From Nocardioides cremeus (GTDB lineage: Bacteria > Actinomycetota > Actinomycetes > Propionibacteriales > Nocardioidaceae): a stretch of DNA of 62,977 nt. Every line of letters begins with the position of its first letter. Within the stretch, counting starts at the first letter, position 1. Below are positions 39,172-48,254 of the stretch, in pieces. Under the pieces are notes generated by a model. That model worked only from the letters and a program-made list of their open reading frames with translations. It was not told the origin of the DNA and ran no database searches. The translations under genes were made by a program, and so were the position numbers. The stretch is taken from the NCBI RefSeq assembly GCF_030518195.1, contig NZ_JAULSC010000017.1:37790-100766 (forward strand), in the 5' to 3' direction.

Positions 39172-40457
39172 CGCGCGCCGACCAGCCGGCGCGCCGCCGA
39201 CGCGGCGCGGTGGCCGCTGACCAGCGCGCCCTGCAGCGAGGCCGTGTCGCGGTGGTCGCCGCAGACCACCAGGGAGGGTCCGAGCACCTGCTCCTGGCGG
39301 TGGGCCAGGGGAGCGGGCTGCGCGGGCAGGGCGTCGCGCACCTCGTGGCGCGCCACGGTCTCCCAGCCCGTGCCGCCGGCCCCCAGCAGCTCGGCGGCGT
39401 GGCGGCGCATCGTGGCCTCGTCGGGCGCCGCCCGGTCCTCGCCCAGCAGCGCCGAGGCCTGCACGAGGTGCCGCCCCGCCGGTGCGTACGACGGCGCGGC
39501 GGCCGAGACCACGGCGGTGTTGACCAGCGGGCCGGTCGGACGGCTGCGGGCGTCGACGTGCAGCAGACCCGGGCCGGGCGAGACCTGGCCGGGCGGCACC
39601 GCCCACCAGTGGGTGACCACGCCACGGGTGCGGGTCGTCGGCAGCGCGGCGTCGCCGACCAGGCAGGAGGCGGCCGGCCCCGAGGTGGCCACCACCACGA
39701 CCCGGGCGCGCACCGGACCGTCGTCGGTCTCGACCGTGGCGCCGACGTCGTCGTGACGCAGGGCGAGCGCCGCGCGTCCCAGCCGCAACCGCGCACCGAG
39801 CCCGCGGGCCAGCTGGTCGGGCAGCGCCTGCATGCCGCCGCGGGGCAGCGACGGCGTGCCGTCGAGGAACGCCCGGGTCAGCAGCAGCGCGAAGTGGTCG
39901 GAGGTCCCACCGGTGTCGTCGAGCACCACCCCGGCCAGGAACGCGTCGAGCACCCGGCGCAGGTCGCCGCGCACCCCGTGGTCGTCGAGGGCGTCGCGCA
40001 GCGACCGGTCGGCCCGGGTGGCCGCCGCACGCCGCACCAGGCCGCGGTGGTCGCGGGTCAGCAGCGGACGGCCCCACCGGGCCGCCGCGGGCGCGCCGCG
40101 CAGCAGCCGCAGCGCTCCGCGCAGCGTGGCCGGGAGCAGCCCCGGCTCGCGACGCGGGTCGGCCACCCGCACGGTGCCGCGGTCGAGGCGCGCGGCCACC
40201 CCCGCCGGCAGGGGCTGCAGGCCCAGCGCCGCGGTGTCGACCCAGCGGCGCACCGCGGGGTAGGAGGGGTTGAGCAGCTGGAAGCCGCGGTCGACCGTGT
40301 AGCCGTCGACGTGCTCGGAGCGCACCCGGCCGCCGACCGCCTCCGCGGCCTCGAGCACGACCACGTCGAGCCCCGCGCCGACGAGCTCGCGGGCGCACTG
40401 CAGGCCGGCGAGCCCGGCGCCCACGACCGCGATGTCGACGGGGGCGGGCCCGCTCAC
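39168..40457 (-). CDS. FAD-dependent oxidoreductase (amine oxidase/desaturase-like)
   Basis: A 429-residue flavoprotein. The FAD fold is at the N-terminus (IAVVGAGLAGLQCARELVGAGLDVVVLEAAEAVGGRVRSEHVDGYTVDRGFQLLNPSYP) and the C-terminal FAD contact is VVCGDHRDTASLQGALVSGHRAA. This pattern is shared by protoporphyrinogen oxidases, phytoene desaturases and amine oxidases. Substrate unknown; in actinobacteria, proteins of this kind with MerR-DICT regulators are often near carotenoid or light-response genes. The GTG at 40457 overlaps the MerR stop (GTGA). Confidence 0.82.
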   Translation of the reverse strand: MSGPAPVDIAVVGAGLAGLQCARELVGAGLDVVVLEAAEAVGGRVRSEHVDGYTVDRGFQLLNPSYPAVRRWVDTAALGLQPLPAGVAARLDRGTVRVADPRREPGLLPATLRGALRLLRGAPAAARWGRPLLTRDHRGLVRRAAATRADRSLRDALDDHGVRGDLRRVLDAFLAGVVLDDTGGTSDHFALLLTRAFLDGTPSLPRGGMQALPDQLARGLGARLRLGRAALALRHDDVGATVETDDGPVRARVVVVATSGPAASCLVGDAALPTTRTRGVVTHWWAVPPGQVSPGPGLLHVDARSRPTGPLVNTAVVSAAAPSYAPAGRHLVQASALLGEDRAAPDEATMRRHAAELLGAGGTGWETVARHEVRDALPAQPAPLAHRQEQVLGPSLVVCGDHRDTASLQGALVSGHRAASAARRLVGAR

Positions 40458-41347
40458 GCGTGCGAGCGCGGCGCGCGGTCGACGTACGCGACGACCCGGT
40501 TGAACAGGGTGGTGACCGAGCGCAGGTCGGCCATGCCCGGCCCGGGCTCGTCGGCGAGGTGGTAGAGCGTGGCGGGGGCGCCCGGCGCCCCGGCGTCGGC
40601 GGCGACCCGGGCGCAGACACGCGCCGCGTCGCGCACCGCGGCCGGCTCGACGGTCCAGGCCGACTCGAAGATCTTCTCGCGGTTGGGGACGTCCTCCTGC
40701 CCGGGCAGCTCCCACGCGGTCAGGGCGATGGGCAGGTCGACGCTGTCGACGACCACCGCCCACTCGCGACGCATCGGGGCATCGACGGCCAGCGGCACCC
40801 GCACGGGGCGCCGGATGCTGCTCGTCGACAGGTCGGGCACGTCGTCGAAGTCCGCGAAGACGTACGTCGAGGCGGCCACCCGCGCCAGCTCGTCCCACCG
40901 GTGCTCGGCGCGCTCGAAGTTGCGCTGCACCTGGAACAGCCCGAAGAGGTGCGCGCGGTCGGCGCGGGCCGCGAACTCGTCCTCGATCGCCCACGACAGC
41001 GCCAGCAGGGTCGACTTGGTGAGCCGGTGCGCGTCGAGGTACGGGTGCCGGCGGCGCAGCTCGGCCCACACCGAGGGCGTGCGGGGCTCGGCCTCGGCCT
41101 GCACGGCCCGCACCGCCTGCTCGATGGCCACGTCGAGGCGGGTGCCCGCGTCGCGGCTCTCGAGCACCCGGCGTACGGCGTCGACGTCGGTCTCGAGGTA
41201 GCGCCGGTGCCCGCTCTCGAGACGCTGCGGCACCGGGAAGCCGTGGCGCTGCTCCCACATGCGCAGCGTGGCGGGGGAGACGCCGGTCTGGTCGGCGAGG
41301 TCGCCGATCGACAGGCGGGCGTCGTGGGCGGTGGGCGGCTGCGTCAT
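40454..41347 (-). CDS. MerR-family regulator with C-terminal DICT domain
   Basis: A 297-residue regulator. Residues 10-80 are a MerR winged helix (LSIGDLADQTGVSPATLRMWEQRHGFPVPQRLESGHRRYLETDVDAVRRV). Residues about 130-290 are a DICT domain (TKSTLLALSWAIEDEFAARADRAHLFGLFQVQRNFERAEHRWDELARVA), a sensory domain known from light-signalling proteins. It heads the FAD/4-TM operon with 4-bp overlaps. A perfect palindrome and a TATTAT -10 lie 10-30 bp upstream, so it is probably autoregulated. A light or redox input is inferred from the DICT domain. Confidence 0.87.
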   Translation of the reverse strand: MTQPPTAHDARLSIGDLADQTGVSPATLRMWEQRHGFPVPQRLESGHRRYLETDVDAVRRVLESRDAGTRLDVAIEQAVRAVQAEAEPRTPSVWAELRRRHPYLDAHRLTKSTLLALSWAIEDEFAARADRAHLFGLFQVQRNFERAEHRWDELARVAASTYVFADFDDVPDLSTSSIRRPVRVPLAVDAPMRREWAVVVDSVDLPIALTAWELPGQEDVPNREKIFESAWTVEPAAVRDAARVCARVAADAGAPGAPATLYHLADEPGPGMADLRSVTTLFNRVVAYVDRAPRSHA

Positions 41348-41362
41348 GTCGAGAGCATAATA

Positions 41363-41379
41363 CTCAACAGGCTGTTGAG
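41363..41379. promoter_or_regulatory. Perfect palindrome at the MerR-DICT promoter
   Basis: CTCAACAGGCTGTTGAG has 8-bp perfect arms around one base. It abuts a minus-strand -10 element TATTAT (near 41357-41362). The ATG follows within 10-16 bp. MerR regulators bind palindromes next to the -10; it also lies in the acr3 end region (14 bp before the acr3 stop codon side). Confidence 0.75.
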
Positions 41380-41392
41380 GAAACTGTGGAGA

Positions 41393-42475
41393 TCAGCGCG
41401 GGAAGAACTTCTTCCTCGCCCACAGCGAGACGTAGACCAGCGCCACCAGCACCGGCACCTCGATCAGCGGCCCCACGACGCCGGCCAGGGCCTGGCCCGA
41501 CGTGACGCCGAAGACCCCGATCGCCACCGCGATCGCCAGCTCGAAGTTGTTGCCGGCCGCGGTGAAGGCGAGGGTGGTGGTGCGCTCGTAGGTCATCCCC
41601 AGCGCCATCGCGAAGAGGAAGGAGCCCGCCCACATCAGGGCGAAGTAGGCCAGCAGCGGCAGGGCGATGCGGGCGACGTCGAGCGGCTGGCTGGTGATCG
41701 TGTCGCCCTGCAGCGCGAAGAGCACCACGATCGTGAAGAGCAGGCCGTAGAGCGCCCACGGACCGATGGCGGGCAGCAGCCGGGCCTCGTACCACTCCCG
41801 GCCCTTCGCCCGCTCGCCGAGCGTGCGGGTCAGGAACCCGGCCAGCAGTGGGATGCCGAGGAAGATCAGCACCGAGACCGCGATCGACCAGACCGAGACG
41901 TCGAGGCCGCCACCGGCGCCGTCGTCGCCGAGACCCAGCCAGCCGGGCAGCACGTCGAGGTAGAACCAGCCCAGGCCGGCGAAGGCGACGATCTGGAAGA
42001 CCGAGTTGATGGCCACCAGGATCGCGGCGGCCTCGCGGTCGCCGCAGGCCAGGTCGTTCCAGATCAGCACCATCGCGATGCAGCGCGCCAGGCCGACGAT
42101 GATCAGGCCGGTGCGGTACTCCGGCAGGTCGGGCAGCATCAGCCAGGCCAGCGCGAACATCAGCGCCGGCCCGACGAGCCAGTTGAGCACGATCGAGGCC
42201 ACCAGCAGCCGCCGGTCGGCGGTGACGTGGCCCAGCTCGTCGTAGCGGACCTTGGCCAGCACCGGGTACATCATCACCAGCAGGCCGATCGCGATCGGCA
42301 GCGAGACCGAGGCCACCTCGACCCGGGCCAGGGCGTCGTCGAGGCCCGAGACGCTGCGGCCCAGCAGCAGTCCGGCGGCCATCGCCACCAGGATCCACAC
42401 CGGCAGGAACCTGTCGAGGGTCGAGAGCCGGGCCACGACCGCGTCGTCGGGGGCCTGCTGCTGGGTGGTGCTCAT
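41393..42475 (-). CDS. acr3: ACR3-family arsenite efflux permease
   Basis: A 360-residue membrane protein with about ten helices. ACR3 hallmark segments: MMYPVLAKVRYDELG, the substrate-binding Cys in LARCIAMVLIWNDLACGD (near residue 130), and FTAAGNNFELAIAVAIGVFGVTSGQALAGVVGPLIEVPVLVALVYVSLW. It exports arsenite using the proton gradient. The ATG at 42475 overlaps the arsR stop (ATGA), so it is directly under ArsR control. Confidence 0.95.
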   Translation of the reverse strand: MSTTQQQAPDDAVVARLSTLDRFLPVWILVAMAAGLLLGRSVSGLDDALARVEVASVSLPIAIGLLVMMYPVLAKVRYDELGHVTADRRLLVASIVLNWLVGPALMFALAWLMLPDLPEYRTGLIIVGLARCIAMVLIWNDLACGDREAAAILVAINSVFQIVAFAGLGWFYLDVLPGWLGLGDDGAGGGLDVSVWSIAVSVLIFLGIPLLAGFLTRTLGERAKGREWYEARLLPAIGPWALYGLLFTIVVLFALQGDTITSQPLDVARIALPLLAYFALMWAGSFLFAMALGMTYERTTTLAFTAAGNNFELAIAVAIGVFGVTSGQALAGVVGPLIEVPVLVALVYVSLWARKKFFPR

Positions 42476-42885
42476 GCCGGTGCTCCTGCGGTGGTGGTGG
42501 CGGGGGTTGCGACGCCCGTCGGGTCGACGAGCGGGTCGGGGACGGCGGCGAAGAGCGTCAGGAACGCCTGCATCGCCTCGGGCCGCACCCGGTAGTAGAC
42601 CCACACGCCCCGCTTCTCGCGGTGCAGCAGGCCGGCGTCGTGCAGCACCTTGAGGTGGTGGCTGATGGTGGGCTGGGAGAGGTCGAAGGCCGGCTGCAGG
42701 TCGCACACGCACGCCTCGCCGTCCTGGTGCGAGAGCACCAGCGAGAGCAGGCGCAGCCGCACCGGGTCGGCGACGGCCTTGAGCATCGGGGCGATCGCGG
42801 CGGCCTGCTCGGCGCTCAGCGGCTCGCGGGCCAGCGGGGTGCAGCCGGCCAGGGGGTCGTCAGGGGCGCATCCGGACATCGACAT
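42472..42885 (-). CDS. arsR: ArsR-family arsenic-responsive repressor
   Basis: A 137-residue repressor. HTH core: KAVADPVRLRLLSLVLSHQDGEACVCDLQPAFDLSQPTISHHLKVLHDAGLLHREKRGVWVYYRV. The classical CVCDL (Cys-x-Cys) arsenite site is intact. N-terminal Cys residues (SGCAPDDPLAGC) could provide a third ligand. The ATG at 42885 lies inside an inverted repeat that is its probable operator. It is translationally coupled to acr3. Confidence 0.93.
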   Translation of the reverse strand: MSMSGCAPDDPLAGCTPLAREPLSAEQAAAIAPMLKAVADPVRLRLLSLVLSHQDGEACVCDLQPAFDLSQPTISHHLKVLHDAGLLHREKRGVWVYYRVRPEAMQAFLTLFAAVPDPLVDPTGVATPATTTAGAPA

Positions 42886-42912
42886 GCATGAATAGTGACA
42901 TGCGTCGATGTC
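42875..42912. promoter_or_regulatory. ArsR operator-like inverted repeat over the arsR start
   Basis: GACATCGACATGCATG (42875-42890) and CATGCGTCGATGTC (42899-42912) form an inverted repeat with a 2-base offset around an AT-rich spacer (AATAGTGA). It covers the arsR start codon, as expected for autoregulation. Confidence 0.65.
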
Positions 42913-42932
42913 TTGCGGGTGAACGGGGCGGG

Positions 42933-43367
42933 TCAGGCCTGGTGAAGGTAGTGGTCGAGCTGGTCGCGCTCGAAGGTGAGCTGGTCGATCTTGTGCTTGA
43001 CCACGTCGCCGATGCTGATGATGCCCACCAGGGCACCGGCCTGGCGCACCGGCACGTGGCGGATGCGGCGCTGCGTCATCAGCTGCATCACCGTGTCGAG
43101 GTCGGTGTCGGGCTCGGCGCACTCGACCACCGGCGTCATGATCGCGCCGACGGTGTTGTTGACGACCGTGCCGTCCTGGGCCAGGCGGCGCACGACGTCG
43201 CGCTCGCTGACGATGCCCTCGATCGCGCTGCCGTCGCTGCTGACCACGACCGCGCCGATGTTGTGCTCGGCCAGCAGCGCCACGAGCTCGCGCACGCCCG
43301 CCTCGGGGGAGATGGTCACGACGCCCTCGACGCCGTGCTTGTCGCTCAACAGGTCCGCGATCTTCAT
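42933..43367 (-). CDS. CBS-domain pair protein
   Basis: A 144-residue protein made of two CBS domains (ISPEAGVRELVALLAEHNIGAVVVSSDGSAIEGIVSERDVVRRLA and MTPVVECAEPDTDLDTVMQLMTQRRIRHVPVRQAGALVGIISIGDVV). Such pairs bind adenine nucleotides and act as energy sensors. The C-terminal helix ends FERDQLDHYLHQA. It is upstream of arsR on the same strand, but with a 47-bp gap and the arsR operator between, so it is probably transcribed on its own. Confidence 0.92.
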   Translation of the reverse strand: MKIADLLSDKHGVEGVVTISPEAGVRELVALLAEHNIGAVVVSSDGSAIEGIVSERDVVRRLAQDGTVVNNTVGAIMTPVVECAEPDTDLDTVMQLMTQRRIRHVPVRQAGALVGIISIGDVVKHKIDQLTFERDQLDHYLHQA

Positions 43368-43493
43368 CTGCCTGCACCTCCGTGACCGTGGGGCGTCGGC
43401 GTCGACACCCGCTGTCTCGACCGTACAAGTGTGAGCGGCCTCACGCACGAGACCTGCCCAGGTCGTGGACGTGCGTTCGGCAAAAACTCCTGG

Positions 43494-44402
43494 TCAGGAC
43501 TGGTCGTTGCCCCGGCGCCCGCGCAGCGGCGAGACCGAGCCCGGTCCGCTGCGCGGCCAGTCGGGGTCCTCGCCGCCGTCGTGGTCGTCGGGCAGCGAGC
43601 CGAGGAAGGTCAGTGCCGCCTCGTGCAGGTGGGAGTTGGTGGCCAGCGCGTTGCCGCCGAACGGTCCGTCGTTGCCGTCGAGGCTGGTGAAGCGGCCGCC
43701 CGCCTCGCGCACGATCACGTCGAGGGCGGCCATGTCGTAGACCTCCAGCTCGGGCTCGGCGGCGATGTCGACCGCCCCCTCGGCCACCAGCATGTAGGAC
43801 CAGAAGTCGCCGTAGGCGCGGGTGCGCCAGCAGCGGCGCATCAGCCCGACCATGTCGTCGAGGCGCCCGCGCTCGTCCCAGCCCGAGAGCGAGGAGTAGG
43901 ACAGCGAGGCGTCCTCGAGGCGGCGTACGTCGGAGACCTGCATGCGGGTGGCCTTGAGCAGCGAGCGGCCGGTCCACGCGCCGTTGCCGGACGACGCCCA
44001 CCAGCGCCGCTGCAGCTGGGGCGCGGAGACGACACCGAGCACCACCTCGTCCTCGACGACCAGCGAGATCAGGGTCGCCCACACCGGGACGCCGCGCACG
44101 AAGTTCTTGGTGCCGTCGATCGGGTCGATGATCCAGCGGCGCTGGCTGTTGCCGGTGGTGCCCTGCTCCTCCCCGGTCACCGCGTCGCGCGAGCGCACCC
44201 GCGACAGGGTGCGCCGGATCGCCTCCTCGACCGCCTGGTCGGCGTCGGTGACCGGCGTGAGGTCGGGCTTGCTCATCACGTGCAGGTCGAGCGCCTTGAA
44301 GCGCGCGGTGCTCAGCGAGTCGGCGTCGTCAGCCAGCAGGTGGGCCAGGCGCAGGTCGTCGGTGTAGTCGTGCGCAGGGGTCGCGTCGGAGGGCACGGGC
44401 AC
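43494..44402 (-). CDS. hisN: Histidinol-phosphatase, inositol-monophosphatase fold
   Basis: A 302-residue Mg-dependent phosphatase. Metal-site motifs: VTDADQAVE, GEEQG, WIIDPIDGTKNFVRG, and the C-terminal YDMAALDVIVREAGG. The actinobacterial IMPase-like HisN group dephosphorylates histidinol phosphate in histidine synthesis. Its position 3 bp downstream of rsgA and the aroA-rsgA-hisN order are typical for actinobacteria. The C-terminal 35 residues (DDHDGGEDPDWPRSGPGSV) are an extension. The start is a GTG at 44402. Confidence 0.9.
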   Translation of the reverse strand: MPVPSDATPAHDYTDDLRLAHLLADDADSLSTARFKALDLHVMSKPDLTPVTDADQAVEEAIRRTLSRVRSRDAVTGEEQGTTGNSQRRWIIDPIDGTKNFVRGVPVWATLISLVVEDEVVLGVVSAPQLQRRWWASSGNGAWTGRSLLKATRMQVSDVRRLEDASLSYSSLSGWDERGRLDDMVGLMRRCWRTRAYGDFWSYMLVAEGAVDIAAEPELEVYDMAALDVIVREAGGRFTSLDGNDGPFGGNALATNSHLHEAALTFLGSLPDDHDGGEDPDWPRSGPGSVSPLRGRRGNDQS

Positions 44403-44405
44403 AGG

Positions 44406-45425
44406 CTAGTGGTCGGAGGCCGAGCGGGCGGCCAGCAGCCGCCGGAAGGACGTCACCCGGTCGGGGTCGGCCGTGCCGGCCTCGACCGCCTCGTCGAGCC
44501 CGCACTCGGGCTCGTCCTCGCCGTGGGTGCAGCCGCGGGGGCAGCCCTCGGTCATCTCGTCGAGGTCGGGGAAGGCCTCGATGAGGTGCTCGGGCTCGAC
44601 GTGGGCCAGGCCGAAGGAGCGGATGCCCGGCGTGTCGACGATCCAGCCCGCCTCCGCCTCGGAGCGGCCCGGCAGCGGCGGCAGCCGCAGCATGTACGCC
44701 GACGTGGAGGTGTGCCGGCCGCGGCCGGTGACGGCGTTGACGTGGCCGACCTCGCGGTGCGCGTCGGGCACGAGGGCGTTGACCAGCGTCGACTTGCCCA
44801 CGCCGCTGTGCCCGACCATCACGCTGACCTGCCCGGCCAGCCGCTCACGCAGCTCGTCGAGGTCGCCGCCGCGCTGGGTCACCACCCAAGGCACGCCCAG
44901 GGAGCGGTAGGTGGACAGCAGCACCTCGGGGTCGGCGAGGTCCGACTTGGTCATGCACAGCAGCGGCGCCATCCGGGCGTCGTACGCCGCCACGAGGGCG
45001 CGGTCGAGCAGCCGGGGGCGGGGCTCGGGGTCGGCGAGCGCGGTGACCACGACCAGCTGGGTGGCGTTGGAGACGATCACCCGCTCGACCGGGTCGTCGT
45101 CGTCGGCGGTGCGGCGCAGCACCGTGCTGCGCTCGTGCACCTCGACGATGCGCGCCAGGGAGCCGTCGTCGCCGGTGGTGTCGCCCACGACGCGCACCCG
45201 GTCGCCGACCACGACGGCCTTGCGTCCCAGCGGCCGGGCCTTCATGGCGGTGACGGTGCGCTCCTCGACCAGCAGCGTGTAGCGGCCGCGGTCGACGGTG
45301 ACGACCAGCCCGTCGAGGGCGTCGTCGTAGGTGGGGCGCTCCTTGGTGCGGGGGCGGGTGCGCCGGCGCGGGCGCTCGTAGTGCTCGTGGTCGTGGGTCG
45401 AGTAGCGACCGCGCACCGGGCTCAC
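44406..45425 (-). CDS. rsgA: Ribosome small-subunit GTPase RsgA
   Basis: A 339-residue circularly permuted GTPase acting in 30S maturation. OB fold at about 35-110, then the permuted motifs in the order NKxD-like TKSDL (near 160), P-loop GHSGVGKSTLVNAL (near 205) and IVDTPGIRSFGL (near 268). A C-terminal zinc finger follows (CPRGCTHGEDEPEC). It overlaps neither neighbour but is 7 bp from aroA and 3 bp from hisN, so it is in one operon with them. Confidence 0.95.
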   Translation of the reverse strand: MSPVRGRYSTHDHEHYERPRRRTRPRTKERPTYDDALDGLVVTVDRGRYTLLVEERTVTAMKARPLGRKAVVVGDRVRVVGDTTGDDGSLARIVEVHERSTVLRRTADDDDPVERVIVSNATQLVVVTALADPEPRPRLLDRALVAAYDARMAPLLCMTKSDLADPEVLLSTYRSLGVPWVVTQRGGDLDELRERLAGQVSVMVGHSGVGKSTLVNALVPDAHREVGHVNAVTGRGRHTSTSAYMLRLPPLPGRSEAEAGWIVDTPGIRSFGLAHVEPEHLIEAFPDLDEMTEGCPRGCTHGEDEPECGLDEAVEAGTADPDRVTSFRRLLAARSASDH

Positions 45426-45432
45426 CGCCGCC

Positions 45433-46773
45433 TCAGCCCCGCTCGTCCGCGGTCGGGCCCAGGAGCCCGGACCAGAAGGAGGCGAAGTCGGGGAAGGTCT
45501 TGCCGGTGGTGGCCACGTCCTCGACCAGGACGCCGTCGACGCCGGCGCCGACGATCACCGCGGCGTGCGCCATCCGGTGGTCGGCGTAGGTGTGGAAGAC
45601 CCCGCCGTGCAGCGGCGCCGGGCGCAGGCTCAGCCCGTCGGGGTGCTCCACGACGTCGGCGCCCAGCGCCCCGAGCTCGGCGGCCAGCGCGGCCAGGCGG
45701 TCGGTCTCGTGGTGGCGGATGTGCGCGATGCCGCGCAGGTGGCTGGGGCCCTCGGCCAGCGCGCACAACGCCGTCACCGCGGGCGCCAGCTCGCCCACGT
45801 CGTGCAGGTCGTAGTCGATCCCCTGGAGGCGGTCGGGGCCGGTGACCCGGAGGCCGCGCCCCGAGCTGGCGTCGGGCACCTCGACCATGGCGACCTCGCA
45901 GCCCATCAGGGCCAGGATCTCGCGCAGCGCGTCACCGGCCTGCGTGGTGCTCGTGGGCCAGTCGCGCACCGTCACGGTGCCGCCGCTGAGCGCGGCCAGC
46001 GCCAGGAACGGCGCGGCGTTGGAGAGGTCGGGCTCGATCAGGTGGTCGACGGCGCGCACCGGGCCGGGCGCCACCGACCAGCGGTTCGGCGAGGAGTCGT
46101 CGACCTCGACGCCGTGCGTGCGCAGCATCGCGGTGGTCATGTCGATGTGGGGCTGCGAGGGCACCGGCTTGCCGTCGTGGCGCACGTCGACGCCGTGCTC
46201 GTAGCGCGCCCCGGCCAGCAGCAGCGCCGAGACGAACTGGGAGGAGGCCGAGGCGTCGAGCACGACCGTGCCGCCGCGCACCGACCCGTGCCCGCGCACG
46301 GTGAAGGGCAGCGCGCCCCGACCTGCGTCGTCGACGTCGACGCCCAGGCCGCGCAGGGCGGTGAGCACCTCGCCGACCGGGCGGTTGCGCATGTGCGGGT
46401 CGCCGTCGAAGGCGACCTCACCATCGGCGAGCGCGGCGACCGGCGGCACGAAGCGCATCACGGTGCCGGCCAGGCCGCAGTCGACCTCGGCGGGCCCGCT
46501 CAGCGCGCCGGGGCGCACCTGCCAGTCGTCGCCGTCGGTGTCGACGTGGGCACCCATCGCGCTCAGCGAGCGCGCCATCAGCGTCGTGTCGCGCGAGCGC
46601 AGCGCCCGTCGTACGACGCTCGGGCCGTCGGCGATGGCGGCGAGCACCAGCGCCCGGTTGGTCAGCGACTTGCTGCCCGGCAGCGAGAGCGTCGCCGAGA
46701 CGGGGCCGCGCGCCCGGGGCGCGGGCCAGTGCTCGGAGGGGGCGGGCCGGGGGTCGGTGGCTGCGTCGGGCAC
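45433..46773 (-). CDS. aroA: EPSP synthase (3-phosphoshikimate 1-carboxyvinyltransferase)
   Basis: A 446-residue two-domain EPSP synthase of the shikimate pathway. Motifs: [22 protein letters not shown] (N-terminal substrate site), [38 protein letters not shown], and the C-terminal [23 protein letters not shown] and [37 protein letters not shown]. It heads the aroA-rsgA-hisN operon. Confidence 0.97.
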   Translation of the reverse strand: MPDAATDPRPAPSEHWPAPRARGPVSATLSLPGSKSLTNRALVLAAIADGPSVVRRALRSRDTTLMARSLSAMGAHVDTDGDDWQVRPGALSGPAEVDCGLAGTVMRFVPPVAALADGEVAFDGDPHMRNRPVGEVLTALRGLGVDVDDAGRGALPFTVRGHGSVRGGTVVLDASASSQFVSALLLAGARYEHGVDVRHDGKPVPSQPHIDMTTAMLRTHGVEVDDSSPNRWSVAPGPVRAVDHLIEPDLSNAAPFLALAALSGGTVTVRDWPTSTTQAGDALREILALMGCEVAMVEVPDASSGRGLRVTGPDRLQGIDYDLHDVGELAPAVTALCALAEGPSHLRGIAHIRHHETDRLAALAAELGALGADVVEHPDGLSLRPAPLHGGVFHTYADHRMAHAAVIVGAGVDGVLVEDVATTGKTFPDFASFWSGLLGPTADERG

Positions 46774-46810
46774 CCGCGAAGACTACCGACCCCGGGCCGG
46801 GCCCGGACCC

Positions 46811-47350
46811 TCAGCCGACCGGGGACTTGGCGCGCGCGAGGCGGGCCTCCTGCTTGGCGGCGCTGGCCAGGTGGTGGGCCTCGCGGCGCGCGTCCTTGCC
46901 GGCGTGCCGGGCGCGCCAGGCCATGCCGGGCCGGCCGTCGGTGTCGCCGCTGGCGACGAGCAGGCCGCCGATGATGGAGAGGTTCTTGAAGAACGCCATC
47001 TGCTGGGTGCGCTTGGCCTCGGGGTCGCTCTCGCTCCAGAAGGCGTGCGCGGCGACGGTGCTGGGCACCAGCGAGGCGGTGAGCACGCCGGCCGAGAGGC
47101 GGGGGGCGCGCCCGGTCGCCAGCGCCAGGCTCGCGGCGATCTGCACGCCGGCGTTGATGCGCACCAGCGTGGCCGGGTCGTCGGGGATGACGCGGGCCTG
47201 CGGCACGGCCTTCTTCGCGGCTGGCACCACCTTGTCGGTCACCGTCGCGGCCTTGGGGGCCAGGTCGTCGGTGTGGCGCAGGGCGTTCTGGGCGCCGTAC
47301 AGGATGCCGGCGGCGATCAGGGGACGGGCGAACATGCGGCTCAGGGACAT
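46811..47350 (-). CDS. DoxX-like membrane protein
   Basis: A 179-residue protein of the DoxX/DoxD-like family. N-terminus RMFARPLIAAGILYGAQNALRHTDDLAPKA, a mid segment DPATLVRINAGVQIAASLALATGRAPRLSAGVLTASLVPSTVAAHAFW, and a third helix with MAFFKNLSIIGGLLVASGD. Four helices are expected. In mycobacteria a DoxX protein joins a membrane redox complex with superoxide dismutase; a similar role here is only a suggestion. The tail is basic. Confidence 0.85.
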   Translation of the reverse strand: MSLSRMFARPLIAAGILYGAQNALRHTDDLAPKAATVTDKVVPAAKKAVPQARVIPDDPATLVRINAGVQIAASLALATGRAPRLSAGVLTASLVPSTVAAHAFWSESDPEAKRTQQMAFFKNLSIIGGLLVASGDTDGRPGMAWRARHAGKDARREAHHLASAAKQEARLARAKSPVG

Positions 47351-47423
47351 GCGCCCCTGTCTACACGAACCGACCGGCGCTGAGGTCGCCTCCCGGGGTG
47401 AGGGCGCGACTAGGGTGGAGGCC

Positions 47424-48254
47424 ATGTGCGGCAGGTACGCCTCGAGCCGTCGGCCCGAGGACCTCATCGAGGAGTTCGAGATCGACCAGCCGCGCATCGC
47501 GGCCCCGCTGGAGCCCGACTACAACGTCGCGCCCACCAAGGAGGTCTACGCGGTGGTGCAGCGGCCGCCTCGCGCTGCCGACGAGACCGGCGGTGCCGAC
47601 CCCGAGCCGGAGCGCCAGCTGCGCGTGCTGCGCTGGGGACTGGTGCCCTCCTGGGCCAAGGACCCCTCGATCGGCAACCGGATGATCAACGCGCGCAGCG
47701 AGACCGTGGCCGAGAAGCCGGCCTTCAAGCGGGCCTTCGCCCGGCGGCGCTGCCTGCTGCCGGCCGACGGGTACTACGAGTGGTACCCGACCTCGCAGAC
47801 CACCGCGGCCGGGCGGCCGCGCAAGCAGCCCTTCTTCATCCGCCCCACCGACGGCGGGGTGCTGGCCATGGCCGGGCTCTACGAGATCTGGCGCGACCCG
47901 ACCCGCGACGACGACGACCCCGACCGGTTCCGCTGGACCTGCACGGTGCTGACGACCGAGGCCGAGGACTCCCTGGGTCGCATCCACGACCGGATGCCGA
48001 TGATGGTCGAGCGCGAGCGCTGGGCCCAGTGGCTCGACCCGACGACCACGCCCCGGCCCGCCGACCTCGAGGCGCTGCTCAGCCCCGCCGCCCCCGGTCG
48101 GCTCGAGGCCTACCCGGTCGCACCGCTGGTCAGCAACGTGCGCAACAACGGTCCCGAGCTGGTCACGCCGCTGCCGCTCGACGACCTGCCCGACGGGGTC
48201 GCCGAGGAGCTCGCTGGCGACCTGGTCGGCGCCCGGCCCGAGGGAGCGTCATGA
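47424..48254 (+). CDS. SRAP/YedK-family abasic-site processing protein
   Basis: A 276-residue SOS-response-associated peptidase (HMCES/YedK family). It begins MCGRYA, whose Cys2 becomes the N-terminal nucleophile and forms a thiazolidine crosslink with abasic sites in single-stranded DNA. Other active-site blocks: RWGLVPSWAKDPSIGNRMINARSETV, ADGYYEWYP (Glu), and GRIHDRMPMMV (His). It shields abasic sites during replication. GGAGG lies before the ATG. No LexA box is visible upstream. The stop overlaps the hydrolase ATG. Confidence 0.95.
   Translation: MCGRYASSRRPEDLIEEFEIDQPRIAAPLEPDYNVAPTKEVYAVVQRPPRAADETGGADPEPERQLRVLRWGLVPSWAKDPSIGNRMINARSETVAEKPAFKRAFARRRCLLPADGYYEWYPTSQTTAAGRPRKQPFFIRPTDGGVLAMAGLYEIWRDPTRDDDDPDRFRWTCTVLTTEAEDSLGRIHDRMPMMVERERWAQWLDPTTTPRPADLEALLSPAAPGRLEAYPVAPLVSNVRNNGPELVTPLPLDDLPDGVAEELAGDLVGARPEGAS

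Noticed and set aside
41393..42475. ACR3 as an ArsB-type permease
   Set aside because: The RCIAMVLIWN Cys motif and ten-helix length are ACR3-specific.
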